From Opitutales bacterium (GTDB taxonomy: Bacteria; Verrucomicrobiota; Verrucomicrobiia; Opitutales; Oceanipulchritudinaceae): a DNA stretch of 64,000 nt. Within the stretch, counting starts at the first letter, position 1, and each line of letters starts with the position of its first letter. Made by a program: the position numbers and the translations under genes. The stretch is taken from the NCBI GenBank assembly GCA_007133065.1, contig SLNJ01000034.1:1-64000 (forward strand), read 5' to 3'. Below are positions 7,156-16,318 of the stretch, piece after piece. The notes beneath the pieces were generated by a model. It did no database searches. It was not told the DNA's origin and saw nothing but the letters and a program-made list of their open reading frames with translations.

Positions 7156-8043
7156 ATGGCTGACGCTGACGGCAAGACAAGGGCTGCAATCCTGGGAACC
7201 GGCAATATCGGAACGGATCTGCTGATGAAGATCCTGCGCCGCAGCGCGGCGCTCGAGGTTGCGCTGTTCGCAGGTATCGACCCCGGTTCCGCCGGGATCG
7301 CGCGCGCCCACGAACGCGGCGTCCCGACATCGTCCGGTGGAATCGATGCCGTCCTGGCGGACGGTTCGATCGAGATTGTGTTCGACGCGACGAGCGCCGC
7401 CGCACACCGAAAACACGCTCCACTTCTCCGCGATGCCGGGAAGGTGGCGATCGACCTGACGCCGGCGGCCGTCGGCCCGTTCGTGGTGCCGGCGATCCGG
7501 TGCGACGTCGGAGCCGAGCGCAATCTCAACCTGGTCAGCTGCGGGGGTCAGGGGACGATTCCGATGGTCTACGCCGTCAGCCGGATCCAACCGGTCGCCT
7601 ATGCCGAGACGGTCACAACGATCGCCAGCCGCAGCGCGGGACCGGGCACCCGCCAGAATATCGACGAGTTCACCAGTACCACCGCCGGCGGGCTCGTGCG
7701 CGTCGGCGGCGCCGGCCGGGGCAAATCAATCATCATCCTCAATCCCGCCGAACCCCCAATTCTCAAGCAAAACACGATTTATACCACCGTGGACGGCGAA
7801 CCGGACCGGGATGCGATCACCCGCTCGGTCCACGAGATGATCGCGACCGTCCAGCAGTACGTCCCGGGTTACCGGCTCAAGTTCGACCCGGTGTTCGACG
7901 GCAACCAGGTCACGATCATGGTCGAGATCGAGGGCGCCGGCGACTTCCTGCCCACCTACGCCGGCAACCTCGATATCATGACCTCCGCCGCCCTCGCCGC
8001 CGGTGAGGCGGTCGCCGCACAGATTCGGAAAGCATCGACATGA
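7156..8043 (+). CDS. acetaldehyde dehydrogenase (acylating), DmpF/MhpF-like
   Basis: Oxidises a short aldehyde to its acyl-CoA with NAD+ and CoA, usually acetaldehyde to acetyl-CoA, in complex with the aldolase encoded next. The Rossmann motif GTGNIG lies at residues 14-19, and the catalytic Cys at about 129 in '[10 protein letters not shown]'. '[16 protein letters not shown]' and a C-terminal '[12 protein letters not shown]' are typical of the DmpF/BphJ family. At 295 residues it has the family's usual length (300-315). I start at the ATG at 7156; the open frame extends 14 codons further upstream without family similarity. Its stop overlaps the next start (ATGA). The usual meta-cleavage pathway genes (hydratase, dioxygenase) are not here, so the aldehyde may come from another hydroxy-oxo acid. 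Confidence 0.9.
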   Translation: MADADGKTRAAILGTGNIGTDLLMKILRRSAALEVALFAGIDPGSAGIARAHERGVPTSSGGIDAVLADGSIEIVFDATSAAAHRKHAPLLRDAGKVAIDLTPAAVGPFVVPAIRCDVGAERNLNLVSCGGQGTIPMVYAVSRIQPVAYAETVTTIASRSAGPGTRQNIDEFTSTTAGGLVRVGGAGRGKSIIILNPAEPPILKQNTIYTTVDGEPDRDAITRSVHEMIATVQQYVPGYRLKFDPVFDGNQVTIMVEIEGAGDFLPTYAGNLDIMTSAALAAGEAVAAQIRKAST

Positions 8044-9089
8044 GCGCGAAGGAGCAAAAGCACATCCGGGTGATCGACACGACCCTGCGCGACGGGTCGC
8101 ACTCCGTCTCGCATCAGTTCAGCGCCGACGACATCCGCCGGATTACCGGAGCACTCGACCGGGCGCGCGTCGACACCGTCGAGGTGACGCACGGCGACGG
8201 ACTCGGCGGCTCGTCCATTCAGTACGGCCCCAGCCGGCTCAGCGACCGCGAGATGCTGCAGGCCGCGCCCCCGGAGATGTCGCACAGCAAGCTCGCGGTG
8301 CTGCTCCTGCCCGGGATCGGGGTCCAGGAGGATCTCGAAATGGCTTACGAGGAGGGAGCCCGCGTCGCGCGCATCGCGACGCACGTCACCGAAGCCGACA
8401 TCTCCGAACAGCACATGAAGCTGGCACGGCAGATCGGACTCGAAGTCATCGGATTCCTCATGCTATCCCACATGGAGGGCGCCGACAAGATCGTCGAACA
8501 GGCCCGCCTGATGGAGTCCTACGGCGCCAACGTGGTCTACGTGGTCGACTCCGCCGGCGCCATGGTTCCCGACGAGGTCCGCCAAAAGGTCGGCGCGTTG
8601 CGCGGGGCGCTCGGGTGCCATGTCGGGTTCCACGCGCACAACAACCTCGGGCTGGCGATCGGCAACTCGCTCGCCGCGATCGAGTCCGGCGCCACCGTGG
8701 TCGACGGCAGTCTCGCCGGGCTCGGCGCCGGCGCCGGCAACGCCGCCACGGAGGTCCTCGTCGCCGCCCTCGAGAAGAGCGGATACGAGACCGGCGTCGA
8801 CCTCTACGGGGTGATGGATGCCGCCGAGGAAATCGTGCGCCCCATGCTCAAGCGCCCGCAGATGATTGACAAAGGAGCGCTCTCCCTCGGCTACGCCGGG
8901 GTCTACTCGAGCTTTCTCCTCCACACGTTCCGGGTCGTGGAAAAGCTTGGTCTCGACCCGCGCGACATCCTCATCGAACTGGGCCGCCGCCGCGTGGTCG
9001 GCGGCCAGGAGGACATGATCATGGAGGTGGCGATGGAACTCAAACGCCGGCGCGATCAGCGGCCCGAGCCGGAGGAAACCGCACCATGA
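8040..9089 (+). CDS. 4-hydroxy-2-oxovalerate aldolase-like (DmpG/MhpE family)
   Basis: A metal-dependent class II pyruvate aldolase of the HMGL-like TIM-barrel family. It cleaves 4-hydroxy-2-oxo acids to pyruvate and an aldehyde, which DmpF-type partners take by channelling. Arg17-Asp18 in 'DTTLRDGSH' and the metal-binding His198/His200 in 'GFHAHNN' are present. The C-terminal communication domain contains '[16 protein letters not shown]'. The segment '[12 protein letters not shown]' departs from the usual 'TLRDGMHAxxHQ', so substrate preference may differ. At 349 residues it is full length. It overlaps both neighbours by 4 bases, so the three genes form one translational unit. Confidence 0.9.
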   Translation: MSAKEQKHIRVIDTTLRDGSHSVSHQFSADDIRRITGALDRARVDTVEVTHGDGLGGSSIQYGPSRLSDREMLQAAPPEMSHSKLAVLLLPGIGVQEDLEMAYEEGARVARIATHVTEADISEQHMKLARQIGLEVIGFLMLSHMEGADKIVEQARLMESYGANVVYVVDSAGAMVPDEVRQKVGALRGALGCHVGFHAHNNLGLAIGNSLAAIESGATVVDGSLAGLGAGAGNAATEVLVAALEKSGYETGVDLYGVMDAAEEIVRPMLKRPQMIDKGALSLGYAGVYSSFLLHTFRVVEKLGLDPRDILIELGRRRVVGGQEDMIMEVAMELKRRRDQRPEPEETAP

Positions 9090-9862
9090 ACCTCGGACTC
9101 GACGGCAAGCGAGTCGTCATCACCGGATCCAGCCGCGGAATCGGACTGGCCGCCGCCCGCCTCTTCCTCGAAGAAGGAGCCCACGTCCTCCTGAACGGGA
9201 CCGACCGGAATCGACTCGACGCGGCCGTGGAAACGCTCGGTGGGTCGAGCGCCGCCCTCGCCGCAGCCGTTGCCGACGTCTCGACAAAAAACGGCTCCCG
9301 GGGACTATTCGAGGCGGCCGACACACAGCTCGGCGGCGTCGACATCCTGATCAATAACGCGGGAATCTACCGGTACGGAACCGCGTTCACCGACCTCGAG
9401 GATGCCCAATGGGAGGAATCCGTGCGAATCAACCTGGAGAGCATCCGGCACTGCTCGGCCGAGGCGGTTCGCCGGATGCGTGCCCAACAAGCGGGCGTGA
9501 TCCTCAACGCCTCCTCCTACGCCGCCGTCACTCCATCCGCCGGAGCAGCCCTGTACGCGGCGCTGAAATCCGCGGTGCTGTCACTGACGCGGACAATGGC
9601 CGCCGAATGCGCCCCGCACGGAATCCGCGTGAACGCTTATATCCCGGGCGTCATCGAAACCGATATGACGGCCGAGCTGCGTGAGGCCAACGGCCCCGCG
9701 ATGCGCGCGCAAATCGCCCTCGCGCGTTTCGGGACCGCCGACGAGGCCGCCGCGCCGATCGTCTTTCTCGCCTCGGAGCGCGCGTCCTACATAACGGGCA
9801 CAGCCCTCGACATCTCCGGCGGCAAGCTCTGCGTGCAGCGACCCGACGCCCCGTGGGCCTAG
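9086..9862 (+). CDS. SDR oxidoreductase of the aldolase operon
   Basis: A classical SDR of 258 residues with TGSSRGIG at residues 13-20, NNAG in 'ILINNAGIYRYG', a catalytic Ser in 'NASSYAAV', and YAALK (YxxxK). The C-terminus has 'ITGTALDISGG', the usual dimer-interface region. It overlaps dmpG by ATGA. In this context it probably oxidises a hydroxy group to make the oxo acid or sugar lactone precursor that the aldolase cuts, or reduces a product. The substrate cannot be read from the sequence. Confidence 0.9.
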   Translation: MNLGLDGKRVVITGSSRGIGLAAARLFLEEGAHVLLNGTDRNRLDAAVETLGGSSAALAAAVADVSTKNGSRGLFEAADTQLGGVDILINNAGIYRYGTAFTDLEDAQWEESVRINLESIRHCSAEAVRRMRAQQAGVILNASSYAAVTPSAGAALYAALKSAVLSLTRTMAAECAPHGIRVNAYIPGVIETDMTAELREANGPAMRAQIALARFGTADEAAAPIVFLASERASYITGTALDISGGKLCVQRPDAPWA

Positions 9863-10302
9863 CAGGCTGTTGAAAACCGGGGCATCGCGAGAGGGCCGCT
9901 ATGGTTCGCGATCCGGCACCAATCACACCAATACCACCAACCCAAGGCAGGCGCGATCGCCTACCCTACCCTCAGACAACCACCAAAGTAGGACGGGCAA
10001 TCCTGCCTGTCCCCTCCGACCGCAACGGGTCGGGATCGTTGCGCGGCGCCCGATATTTCTGCATACCGCACCACCGGGTTCATCGCGGTGGACGGAGCGG
10101 TCCGGATCAAATCGGCACCAGACCGCCCGCTCCACCGGCGCGAGGCCGGCGGTGGCGTAGGTGGGAGGCACGAGCCCGGTTGGAATAGTCTGGACGCCTT
10201 CGGCGTTGTTGCAAGACTGCAATCTGTGCCGGGGGGCTCCGGAGGGCCGGCACGGTTGATTCGACAACCTTTCAACGAGAACGCGCAAACGAGGAGTGAA
10301 CG
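9863..10302. other. repeat-bearing gap between two operons
   Basis: A 440-base non-coding gap. It begins right after the stop codon with GCAGGCTGTTGAAAACCGGGG, which resembles one arm of the inverted repeat at 35727-35781. It then carries repeat C copy 2 (10064-10108) and several short GC hairpins. The Gfo/Idh gene that follows has a clear GAGGAGTGAACG ribosome binding site at 10291-10302, so a promoter for the second operon probably lies in this gap. I cannot place it with confidence. Confidence 0.5.
10064..10108 (+). repeat. dispersed repeat C, copy 2
   Basis: TACCGCACCACCGGGTTCAT, then CGCGGTGGACGGAGCGGTCC, aligns with 7013-7056 at roughly 85% identity in the same orientation. Both copies lie upstream of metabolic operons. 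Confidence 0.65.
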
Positions 10303-11436
10303 ATGAGTGAGAAGCGGGCATTGAACATCGGGTTGATCGGGTATCAGTTCATGGGGCGCGCGCACAGCCATGCGATCAAGGCGCTGCACGTATTCGGCGA
10401 CGAGCTGCCGTTCCGGCCTGTGATGCGTGTGATCTGCGGCCGCAACGAGGCGGCGGCGCGCAAGGTCGCGGACCATTACGGGTGGGAGCGGGTTGAGACG
10501 TCGTGGGAGAACGTGGTTGCGGACCCGGAGATCGACGTGATCGACATCGTGACTCCGGGGGACACGCACTGTCCGATCGCGGTGGCGGCGGCCGAGGCCG
10601 GCAAGCACGTTATCTGCGAGAAACCGCTTGCCCTGACGGGGGACGAGGCCCGCCGGATGCACGAGGCGGCCGTCCGGAACAAGGTGAAGCACGTCGTGAA
10701 TTTCAACTACCGGCAGGTGCCGGCGGTCATCCACGCGCACAGGCTGGTCACCGAAGGAACGATCGGCGACGTCTGCAGTTTCCACGGGAGCTACCGGCAG
10801 GACTGGTCGATGAGCCCCGACGTGCCGTTCGTGTGGCGGTTTGATGAGAAGGTGGCGGGCGCCGGCTCGATGGCCGACAACGGATCGCATATCATCGACC
10901 TGGCGCGCTACCTCGTGGGCGAGTTCGCGGAGGTGACCGGCCAGAGCACGATTTTCCGTCCCGAGCGCGTCGGCGCCGACGGCAAACCGAAGCCGGTGAC
11001 GACCGACGACGCCGCGGTGTTCCTGGCGCGGTTCCGGGACGGGGCGCTCGGGTTCTTCCACACCTCCCGGTTTTGTCCCGGGCACAAGAACGGGCTGCAG
11101 TTCGAGATCAACGGGACGAAGGGGAGCATCCGGTGGGATCTGGAACGGCTCAACGAGCTGGAGGTATTTGTCGACGACGGCGCCGCGCCCGGCGCCGAGT
11201 TTCAGCGAATCATGGTCACGGAGGGGGGCGCCCACCCGTACGTCGGGCACTGGTGGCCGCCGGGACACATCCTCGGGTGGGAGCACACGTTCGTCCACCA
11301 GCTCTACGCGCTGCTCAAGGCGATCGCCGAGGACGGCCCCACGAGCCCCGATTTCGAGGACGGGCTCAAGTGCCAGCTCGTGATCGACGCCCTGGCGGAG
11401 GCGGAGAAGAGCCGCGGGTGGGTGGCGCTCAAATAG
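10303..11436 (+). CDS. Gfo/Idh/MocA-family oxidoreductase
   Basis: A cytoplasmic NAD(P)-dependent sugar or inositol dehydrogenase of 377 residues. The Rossmann start is 'IGLIGYQFMGRAHS', with the family hallmark 'CEKPLA' around residue 108. A C-terminal alpha/beta domain has 'GSMADNGSHIIDLARYLVGE' (the conserved His/Asp region). The GAGGAGTG ribosome binding site lies 5 bases before the ATG. It opens the second half of the metabolic cluster (spacing to the next gene 31 bases). It probably oxidises a ring hydroxyl of the incoming sugar or its lactone; members of this family cannot be assigned a substrate by sequence alone. Confidence 0.93.
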   Translation: MSEKRALNIGLIGYQFMGRAHSHAIKALHVFGDELPFRPVMRVICGRNEAAARKVADHYGWERVETSWENVVADPEIDVIDIVTPGDTHCPIAVAAAEAGKHVICEKPLALTGDEARRMHEAAVRNKVKHVVNFNYRQVPAVIHAHRLVTEGTIGDVCSFHGSYRQDWSMSPDVPFVWRFDEKVAGAGSMADNGSHIIDLARYLVGEFAEVTGQSTIFRPERVGADGKPKPVTTDDAAVFLARFRDGALGFFHTSRFCPGHKNGLQFEINGTKGSIRWDLERLNELEVFVDDGAAPGAEFQRIMVTEGGAHPYVGHWWPPGHILGWEHTFVHQLYALLKAIAEDGPTSPDFEDGLKCQLVIDALAEAEKSRGWVALK

Positions 11437-11467
11437 GCGGGGGCGCGCTGTTGACCGGAAGGAGAAC

Positions 11468-12511
11468 GTGAAGGCGATTGTCAAAACGAAGCCCGGCCCG
11501 GGGAACGTCGACCTGGTCGACGTCGCCGAACCCGAACTCACGCCCGGCGGGGTCAAGATCCGGGTGGCCTGGTCCGGCATATGCGGGACCGACCTGCACG
11601 TCTACCACGACACGTTCCGCAACTATCCGCCGGTCATCCTCGGACATGAATTCTCCGGAGTCGTGGAGGCGGTTGGATCGGAGGTCGCCTCGGTGAGCCC
11701 CGGGGACCGCGTGACGGCCCTGCCCTCCTCCGCGGTAATCGAGCCGGGCGACCCGTACTGGCGTCGCGGATACTACATGTTCTCCCGGAACCGGCGGGGC
11801 ATGGGCCACGGTGTGAACGGGAGCTTCACGGAGTTTGTGGTCGTGCGGGAGGACCAGGTGTACCCCCTGCTGGATGACGTGTCGCTCGAGGAGGCCGCGC
11901 TGTCGGAGCCCCTGGCCAGCGCCTACCAGCCGATTTGCGAGCTGGCCGTGTTCCGGCCCGGGGACACCGTGCTCCTCTCCGGTCCCGGACCGATCGGGCT
12001 GCTCTGTTTGATTCTGCTGGTGCGGCAGGGATGCCGCGTGATCGCAGCGGGCGCCGCTCCCGATCAGACCCGTCTTGAGATGGCGAGGAGCCTCGGCGCG
12101 GCGGCGACGGTGAACATCTCGGAGACCGACCTCGCGGCCGCAGTAGCCGCGGAAACCGGGGGCCGGGGGGTCGACGGCGCCGTCGAGGCCGCGGGCGCCG
12201 CGGCCTCCATCCAGGGCTGCCTCGACGCGCTCCGCCCGATGGGCCAGTACGTGCAGGTCGGAATCGCCGGACACGAGGTGCAGGTGAATTTCGACGCCAT
12301 TTTATTCAAACAGCTGCACGTCTACGGCTCACTGGGGCATTCCCTGCAGACGTGGGAGGCGGTCATGGAACTGCTCCGCCGCCATACGATCGACGTGACC
12401 CCGTTGATCACGCACAGATTGCCATTGAATCGCTGGCGCGAAGCCTTTGATTTGTGTGAACGCAAGCAAGGCGTCAAAGTACTCCTCCACTACGGGGAGG
12501 AATCCGCATGA
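11468..12511 (+). CDS. zinc-type alcohol/polyol dehydrogenase
   Basis: A medium-chain dehydrogenase of 347 residues acting on a sugar alcohol or secondary alcohol with NAD(P). Catalytic zinc ligands are present: Cys39 in 'GICGTDLH', His60-Glu61 in 'GHEFSG', and Glu in 'SEPLA'. The nucleotide motif is 'GPGPIG'. Unusually, the structural zinc lobe is missing its four cysteines: the region that normally reads CxxCxxC has 'GDPYWRRGYYMFSRNRRGMG'. The start is a GTG at 11468 after GGAAGGAGAAC. The stop overlaps the next start (ATGA). Sorbitol or threonine dehydrogenase-like enzymes are the nearest relatives I recognise. Confidence 0.9.
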   Translation: MKAIVKTKPGPGNVDLVDVAEPELTPGGVKIRVAWSGICGTDLHVYHDTFRNYPPVILGHEFSGVVEAVGSEVASVSPGDRVTALPSSAVIEPGDPYWRRGYYMFSRNRRGMGHGVNGSFTEFVVVREDQVYPLLDDVSLEEAALSEPLASAYQPICELAVFRPGDTVLLSGPGPIGLLCLILLVRQGCRVIAAGAAPDQTRLEMARSLGAAATVNISETDLAAAVAAETGGRGVDGAVEAAGAAASIQGCLDALRPMGQYVQVGIAGHEVQVNFDAILFKQLHVYGSLGHSLQTWEAVMELLRRHTIDVTPLITHRLPLNRWREAFDLCERKQGVKVLLHYGEESA

Positions 12512-13302
12512 AACTGAAGGACAGGATTGCGCTGGTCACCGGCGCGAGCAAGGGAATCGGAAGATCCCTCGCGCTCGGGTTGGCCAATGAAGGCGCCCAC
12601 GTCGTCGTCAATTACAACCGCGACCGCGCGGGAGCCGAAACCGTCGCCGACGCCATCCGCGCCCTCGGGAGTCGCGCTACAGCCGTGCAGGCGGACGTCG
12701 GGCGCGTCGACGCGATCACCGCCATGTTCGCGCGCGTGCAAGAGGAGTTCGGCCGCCTCGACATCCTCGTCAACAACGCCGCGGTCACCGGCTGGGGGGA
12801 CCTGTTCTCGATCACCGAGGAGACGTGGGACGCCGTTCTGGACACCAACCTCAAGGGCCCGTTTTTCTGTTCCCGGGAGGCCGCGCGGATGATGCGCGAC
12901 GGCGGCGGCGGGAGCATCATTCACGTCTCCACCAACTGTGCGGCGCTCGGCGTCAAGAACCTCGTCGCCTACGCCTCGAGCAAAGGCGGCATCCACGCCA
13001 TGACGCGCCAGATGGCGGTCGAGCTGGCGCCGTACCGGATCCGGGTCAACACCTTTGCCCCGGGGCCGACGCTGGTCGACCGCAACCTCGAGGACGACCC
13101 GGACTACGACCGGACCTGGGGATCGGTCGTCCCGCTCGGACGCGCCGCCAGGCCCGAGGAGATGGTCGGGCCGGCCGTCTTCCTGGCCTCGGACGATTCC
13201 AGTTACATGACCGGCCAGATTTTCTACGTCGACGGGGGGTGGACGGTCGCCGGCCGCAGCCCGGAGGGCTACTTCGACGCCGCGATGGAAAAAAGGACCT
13301 GA
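12508..13302 (+). CDS. SDR oxidoreductase (3-oxoacyl reductase/glucose dehydrogenase-like)
   Basis: A classical SDR of 264 residues with TGASKGIG, 'ILVNNAAVTGWG', a catalytic Ser/Thr stretch 'IHVSTNCAA', YASSK (YxxxK), and the C-terminal 'MTGQIFYVDGGWT'. It is coupled to the zinc dehydrogenase by a 4-base overlap. Two dehydrogenases in tandem suggest consecutive oxidation or epimerisation of a sugar or polyol through a keto intermediate. Confidence 0.92.
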   Translation: MKLKDRIALVTGASKGIGRSLALGLANEGAHVVVNYNRDRAGAETVADAIRALGSRATAVQADVGRVDAITAMFARVQEEFGRLDILVNNAAVTGWGDLFSITEETWDAVLDTNLKGPFFCSREAARMMRDGGGGSIIHVSTNCAALGVKNLVAYASSKGGIHAMTRQMAVELAPYRIRVNTFAPGPTLVDRNLEDDPDYDRTWGSVVPLGRAARPEEMVGPAVFLASDDSSYMTGQIFYVDGGWTVAGRSPEGYFDAAMEKRT

Positions 13303-13339
13303 CACGCATTCGCCACCCCCGGGGACCAACCACGCCACC

Positions 13340-14209
13340 ATGAACCAATCGAATGACAAACCGGACGTGCGCCGGCTGCAGCGGATCGCCACGAAGCTGC
13401 GCGGCAATATCGTCAAGATGATCGAGATCGCCGGATCGGGCCACAACGGCGGGGCGATGTCGGCGATCGACATGATCGTCTACCTCTACTTTCACCAGAT
13501 GCGGGTGCGTCCCGACGAGCCGCGCTGGCCCGACCGCGACCGCTTTGTGATGTCGAAGGGCCACTGCTGTCCCGCCCTGTACGTGGCCCTCGCCGAGCGC
13601 GGGTTCTTCGCCGAGGAGGTCCTCTGGACCCTGCGCGACATCGAGAGCGCCCTACAAGGGCACCCCGACATGAAAAAGACCCCCGGCGTCGACATGACCA
13701 CCGGCTCGCTCGGCCAGGGCGTCTCGAGCGCGGTGGGGATCGCGCTCGGCGGGAAGCTCGACGACAAGGAGTACAACACCTTTGTGATGTGCAGCGACGG
13801 GGAGATGCAGGAGGGCCAGGTCTGGGAGGCGGCGATGGCGGCCGCGCACCACAAGCTCGAGCGGATGATCGTCCTGGTCGACAACAACAAGCTGCAGACC
13901 GACGGGCCGACCGCTTCCATCAACAATGTCGAACCGATCGCGCCGAAATGGGAGGCGTTCGGGTGGAACGCCCACGCAATCGACGGACACGATTTCGCGC
14001 AGATTCACGAGGCCGTGCAGCGGTGCCTGGTCCCCAACGGGAAGCCGAGCGTCATCGTCGCCGAAACGGTCAAGGGCAAGGGGATTTCATTTATGGAGAA
14101 CCAAGTCGACTTCCACAGCGGCCCGACCAAGCCGGAGCAGACGGAGCAGGCCCTGCGCGAGCTCGACGAGCGGATGCGGTCGCTCGAGCAAGAGGAGGTG
14201 CGCTCATGA
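13340..14209 (+). CDS. transketolase-like protein, N-terminal (thiamine pyrophosphate) subunit
   Basis: The first half of a split transketolase, 289 residues. 'GSGHNGGAMSAIDMIVYLYF', 'SKGHCCPALY' and 'TGSLGQGVSSAVGIALGGKL' are transketolase hallmarks. The metal/TPP motif is 'SDGEMQEGQVWEA...DNNKLQ'. The second half is encoded by the next gene, overlapping by ATGA. Split transketolases are common in archaea and in specialised sugar clusters (for example apulose phosphate or sulfo-sugar pathways). Together they would transfer a two-carbon ketol unit from a keto sugar. The housekeeping transketolase is normally one polypeptide, so this pair likely serves the local pathway. Confidence 0.93.
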   Translation: MNQSNDKPDVRRLQRIATKLRGNIVKMIEIAGSGHNGGAMSAIDMIVYLYFHQMRVRPDEPRWPDRDRFVMSKGHCCPALYVALAERGFFAEEVLWTLRDIESALQGHPDMKKTPGVDMTTGSLGQGVSSAVGIALGGKLDDKEYNTFVMCSDGEMQEGQVWEAAMAAAHHKLERMIVLVDNNKLQTDGPTASINNVEPIAPKWEAFGWNAHAIDGHDFAQIHEAVQRCLVPNGKPSVIVAETVKGKGISFMENQVDFHSGPTKPEQTEQALRELDERMRSLEQEEVRS

Positions 14210-15165
14210 GCCGCGACCCCGTTGCCAACCGCGTCATCTACGGGCGAACGCTCGCCGAGCTGGGCGCGAAGAATCCGAACATCGTCGTACTGGAAGCCGA
14301 TATCGCCAAGTCGACGAACACGTTCCAGTTCGGCGACCGCTTCCCCGACCGGTTCTTCAACATGGGAGCGGCGGAGCAGAACATGATGTGCGTCGCCGCC
14401 GGTCTCGCCACCACCGGCAAGATTCCGTTTGCGAGCACGTTCGTGATGTTCGCGAGCCTGCGCGCCAGCGAGCAGGTGCGCACCTCGATCGCCTACCCGC
14501 GCCTGAACGTGAAAATCGTCGCCACCAACGCCGGCGTCGAGATCTGCGGGGACGGGGTGTCACACCAGGCGGCGGAAGATCTCGCGGTCATGCGCGCGAT
14601 CCCAAACATGCTCGTGCTCTCCCCTTCCGATCCGGTCACGACCCGGATCGCCACCGAGACGATCGCCGAGTACGACGGCCCGGTGTTCATGCGGCTGGGC
14701 CGCCAGGATGTGCCGTACCTCTACGAGGACGACGTGCAATTTGAGATCGGCAAGATGATTCGGGTGCGCGAGGGCGACGACCTGACGATTATCGCCACCG
14801 GCCACATGGTGACGCAGGCGATGCAGGCGGCGGGAATCCTCGCCGAAAAGGGAATCAACGCCCGGGTCCTGGACTGCCACACGATCAAGCCGATCGACGT
14901 GGAGGCGATCGTGGCCGCCGCCCGGGAGACCGGCGCCATCGTCACCGCCGAAGACCACAGCATCCACGGCGGCCTCGGCGGCGCGGTCTGCGAAGTCGTG
15001 TCGCGGCACCATCCTGTCCCGGTCTCCCGCATGGGCGTGGCCGACCGCTTCTGCAGCTCGGGACGCGACTGGCGTAAGCTCATGGCCCACTACAACCTCG
15101 ATCACGCCGAGATCGTCCGCCAGGCCGAACAACTGATGTCCGAACGCAAACGCGTTTGTCGTTAA
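14206..15165 (+). CDS. transketolase-like protein, C-terminal (pyrimidine-binding) subunit
   Basis: The second half of the split transketolase, 319 residues. It carries the catalytic Glu region 'FFNMGAAEQNMMCVAAGLA', 'FASTFVMFASLRASEQVR', and the C-terminal domain 'GALGGAVCE'-like segment 'HGGLGGAVCEVVSRH'. I start at the ATG at 14206 inside the ATGA overlap. A longer open frame exists upstream, but it only shadows the N-terminal subunit gene. It joins the preceding protein into an alpha2beta2-type enzyme. Confidence 0.93.
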   Translation: MSRDPVANRVIYGRTLAELGAKNPNIVVLEADIAKSTNTFQFGDRFPDRFFNMGAAEQNMMCVAAGLATTGKIPFASTFVMFASLRASEQVRTSIAYPRLNVKIVATNAGVEICGDGVSHQAAEDLAVMRAIPNMLVLSPSDPVTTRIATETIAEYDGPVFMRLGRQDVPYLYEDDVQFEIGKMIRVREGDDLTIIATGHMVTQAMQAAGILAEKGINARVLDCHTIKPIDVEAIVAAARETGAIVTAEDHSIHGGLGGAVCEVVSRHHPVPVSRMGVADRFCSSGRDWRKLMAHYNLDHAEIVRQAEQLMSERKRVCR

Positions 15166-15252
15166 GGAGACTCACGCATCGAACCAGACCAACGGTAAAC
15201 CCCAAAACCAAAGCGCGCCCGTTGCGGTGCGCGCAGAACACGGAGGCAGAGT

Positions 15253-16221
15253 ATGAAAATCGGATTGTTCAGCGTCCTCTACCAGGCGCTTCCGCTGGAG
15301 GAAGCGCTCGACAAGATGAAGGATTCGGGAATCGAGGCCGTGGAACTCGGAACCGGCGGCTACCCGGGCAACCACCACTGCAACGCCGATGAACTCCTGC
15401 GCAGCGCCGCCAGGCGCAACGCGCTGCTCGAGGCCGTGAAAAGCCGCGGCATGATCGTCAGCGCCCTGAGCGTCCACGGAAACCCGATCCACCCCGACCC
15501 GGAGTTCGCCGCGGGATCCCACGGCGCCTGGCGCAAGACGGTCCGCCTCGCGCGACAGCTCGGCGTCGAGGTGATCAACGTGCTCTCCGGCTGCCCCGGC
15601 GCCCCCTCCGGCGGCAAGCACCCGAACTGGGTGACCTGTTCGTGGCCGCCCGACTACGCCGAAATCCTCGAGTGGCAGTGGGCGAAAAAGGTTATCCCAT
15701 ACTGGAAGAAGGAGGCCCGCCACGCGCGCGACAATGGGGTTAAAATCGCCATCGAGATGCACCCGGGATTCGTGGTCTACAACCCCGAAACCCTCCTCAG
15801 GCTAAGGGAGGCCTGCGGCGAAGCGATCGGATGCAATTTCGACCCGAGCCACCTTTTCTGGCAGGGGATCGACCCCGTGCAGGCAATCAAGGACCTCGGA
15901 TCGGCCGGCGCCATGTTCCACGTGCACGCCAAGGACACGTACGTCGACGCGGCGAACGTGCAGCGCAACGGCGTGCTCGACACCAAGCACTACGGCGACG
16001 TGATCAACCGGTCGTGGACCTTCCGCAGCCTCGGATACGGCCAGGGGGAAAAGGTATGGCGCGACATGATCAGCACGCTGCGGGTCGTCGGATACGACTA
16101 CGTCCTCAGCATCGAGCACGAGGACCCGCTCGCCTCCACAGAAGAGGGACTCGCCAAGGCGGTCGCCCTCCTCCAGCAGCTCATATTCAAGGAGAAGCCT
16201 GGGGAAATGTTCTGGGCATGA
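15253..16221 (+). CDS. sugar phosphate isomerase/epimerase-like TIM barrel
   Basis: An AP-endonuclease-2/xylose-isomerase-like TIM barrel of 322 residues. Metal-site residues can be seen: Glu in 'VKIAIEMHPGF', Asp-x-x-His in 'CNFDPSHLFW', His in 'MFHVHAKDTYVD', and Glu in 'VLSIEHEDPL'. The family isomerises or epimerises keto sugars and cyclic polyols (for example IolE, YcjR, tagatose epimerase). A GGAGGCAGAGT site precedes the ATG. It is 87 bases after the transketolase and likely in the same transcript. It would supply or interconvert the keto sugar for the transketolase. Confidence 0.9.
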   Translation: MKIGLFSVLYQALPLEEALDKMKDSGIEAVELGTGGYPGNHHCNADELLRSAARRNALLEAVKSRGMIVSALSVHGNPIHPDPEFAAGSHGAWRKTVRLARQLGVEVINVLSGCPGAPSGGKHPNWVTCSWPPDYAEILEWQWAKKVIPYWKKEARHARDNGVKIAIEMHPGFVVYNPETLLRLREACGEAIGCNFDPSHLFWQGIDPVQAIKDLGSAGAMFHVHAKDTYVDAANVQRNGVLDTKHYGDVINRSWTFRSLGYGQGEKVWRDMISTLRVVGYDYVLSIEHEDPLASTEEGLAKAVALLQQLIFKEKPGEMFWA

Positions 16222-16318
16222 GCCGAATGGCGACCTGCACGAGATCCGATACCGAAATCGATCGATGAAAGCAGTTCCCGACAAACGATTTCTATAACCC
16301 AAAACAAAGGAACCAACC

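Noticed and set aside
9961-11580. Minus-strand open frame of about 539 codons opposite the Gfo/Idh gene
   Set aside because: Same effect: antisense to a well-supported oxidoreductase with a good ribosome site, no recognisable family.
13789-14205. Upstream extension of the transketolase C-terminal subunit
   Set aside because: It lies in a different frame over the N-terminal subunit gene; the ATGA overlap at 14206 gives the start.
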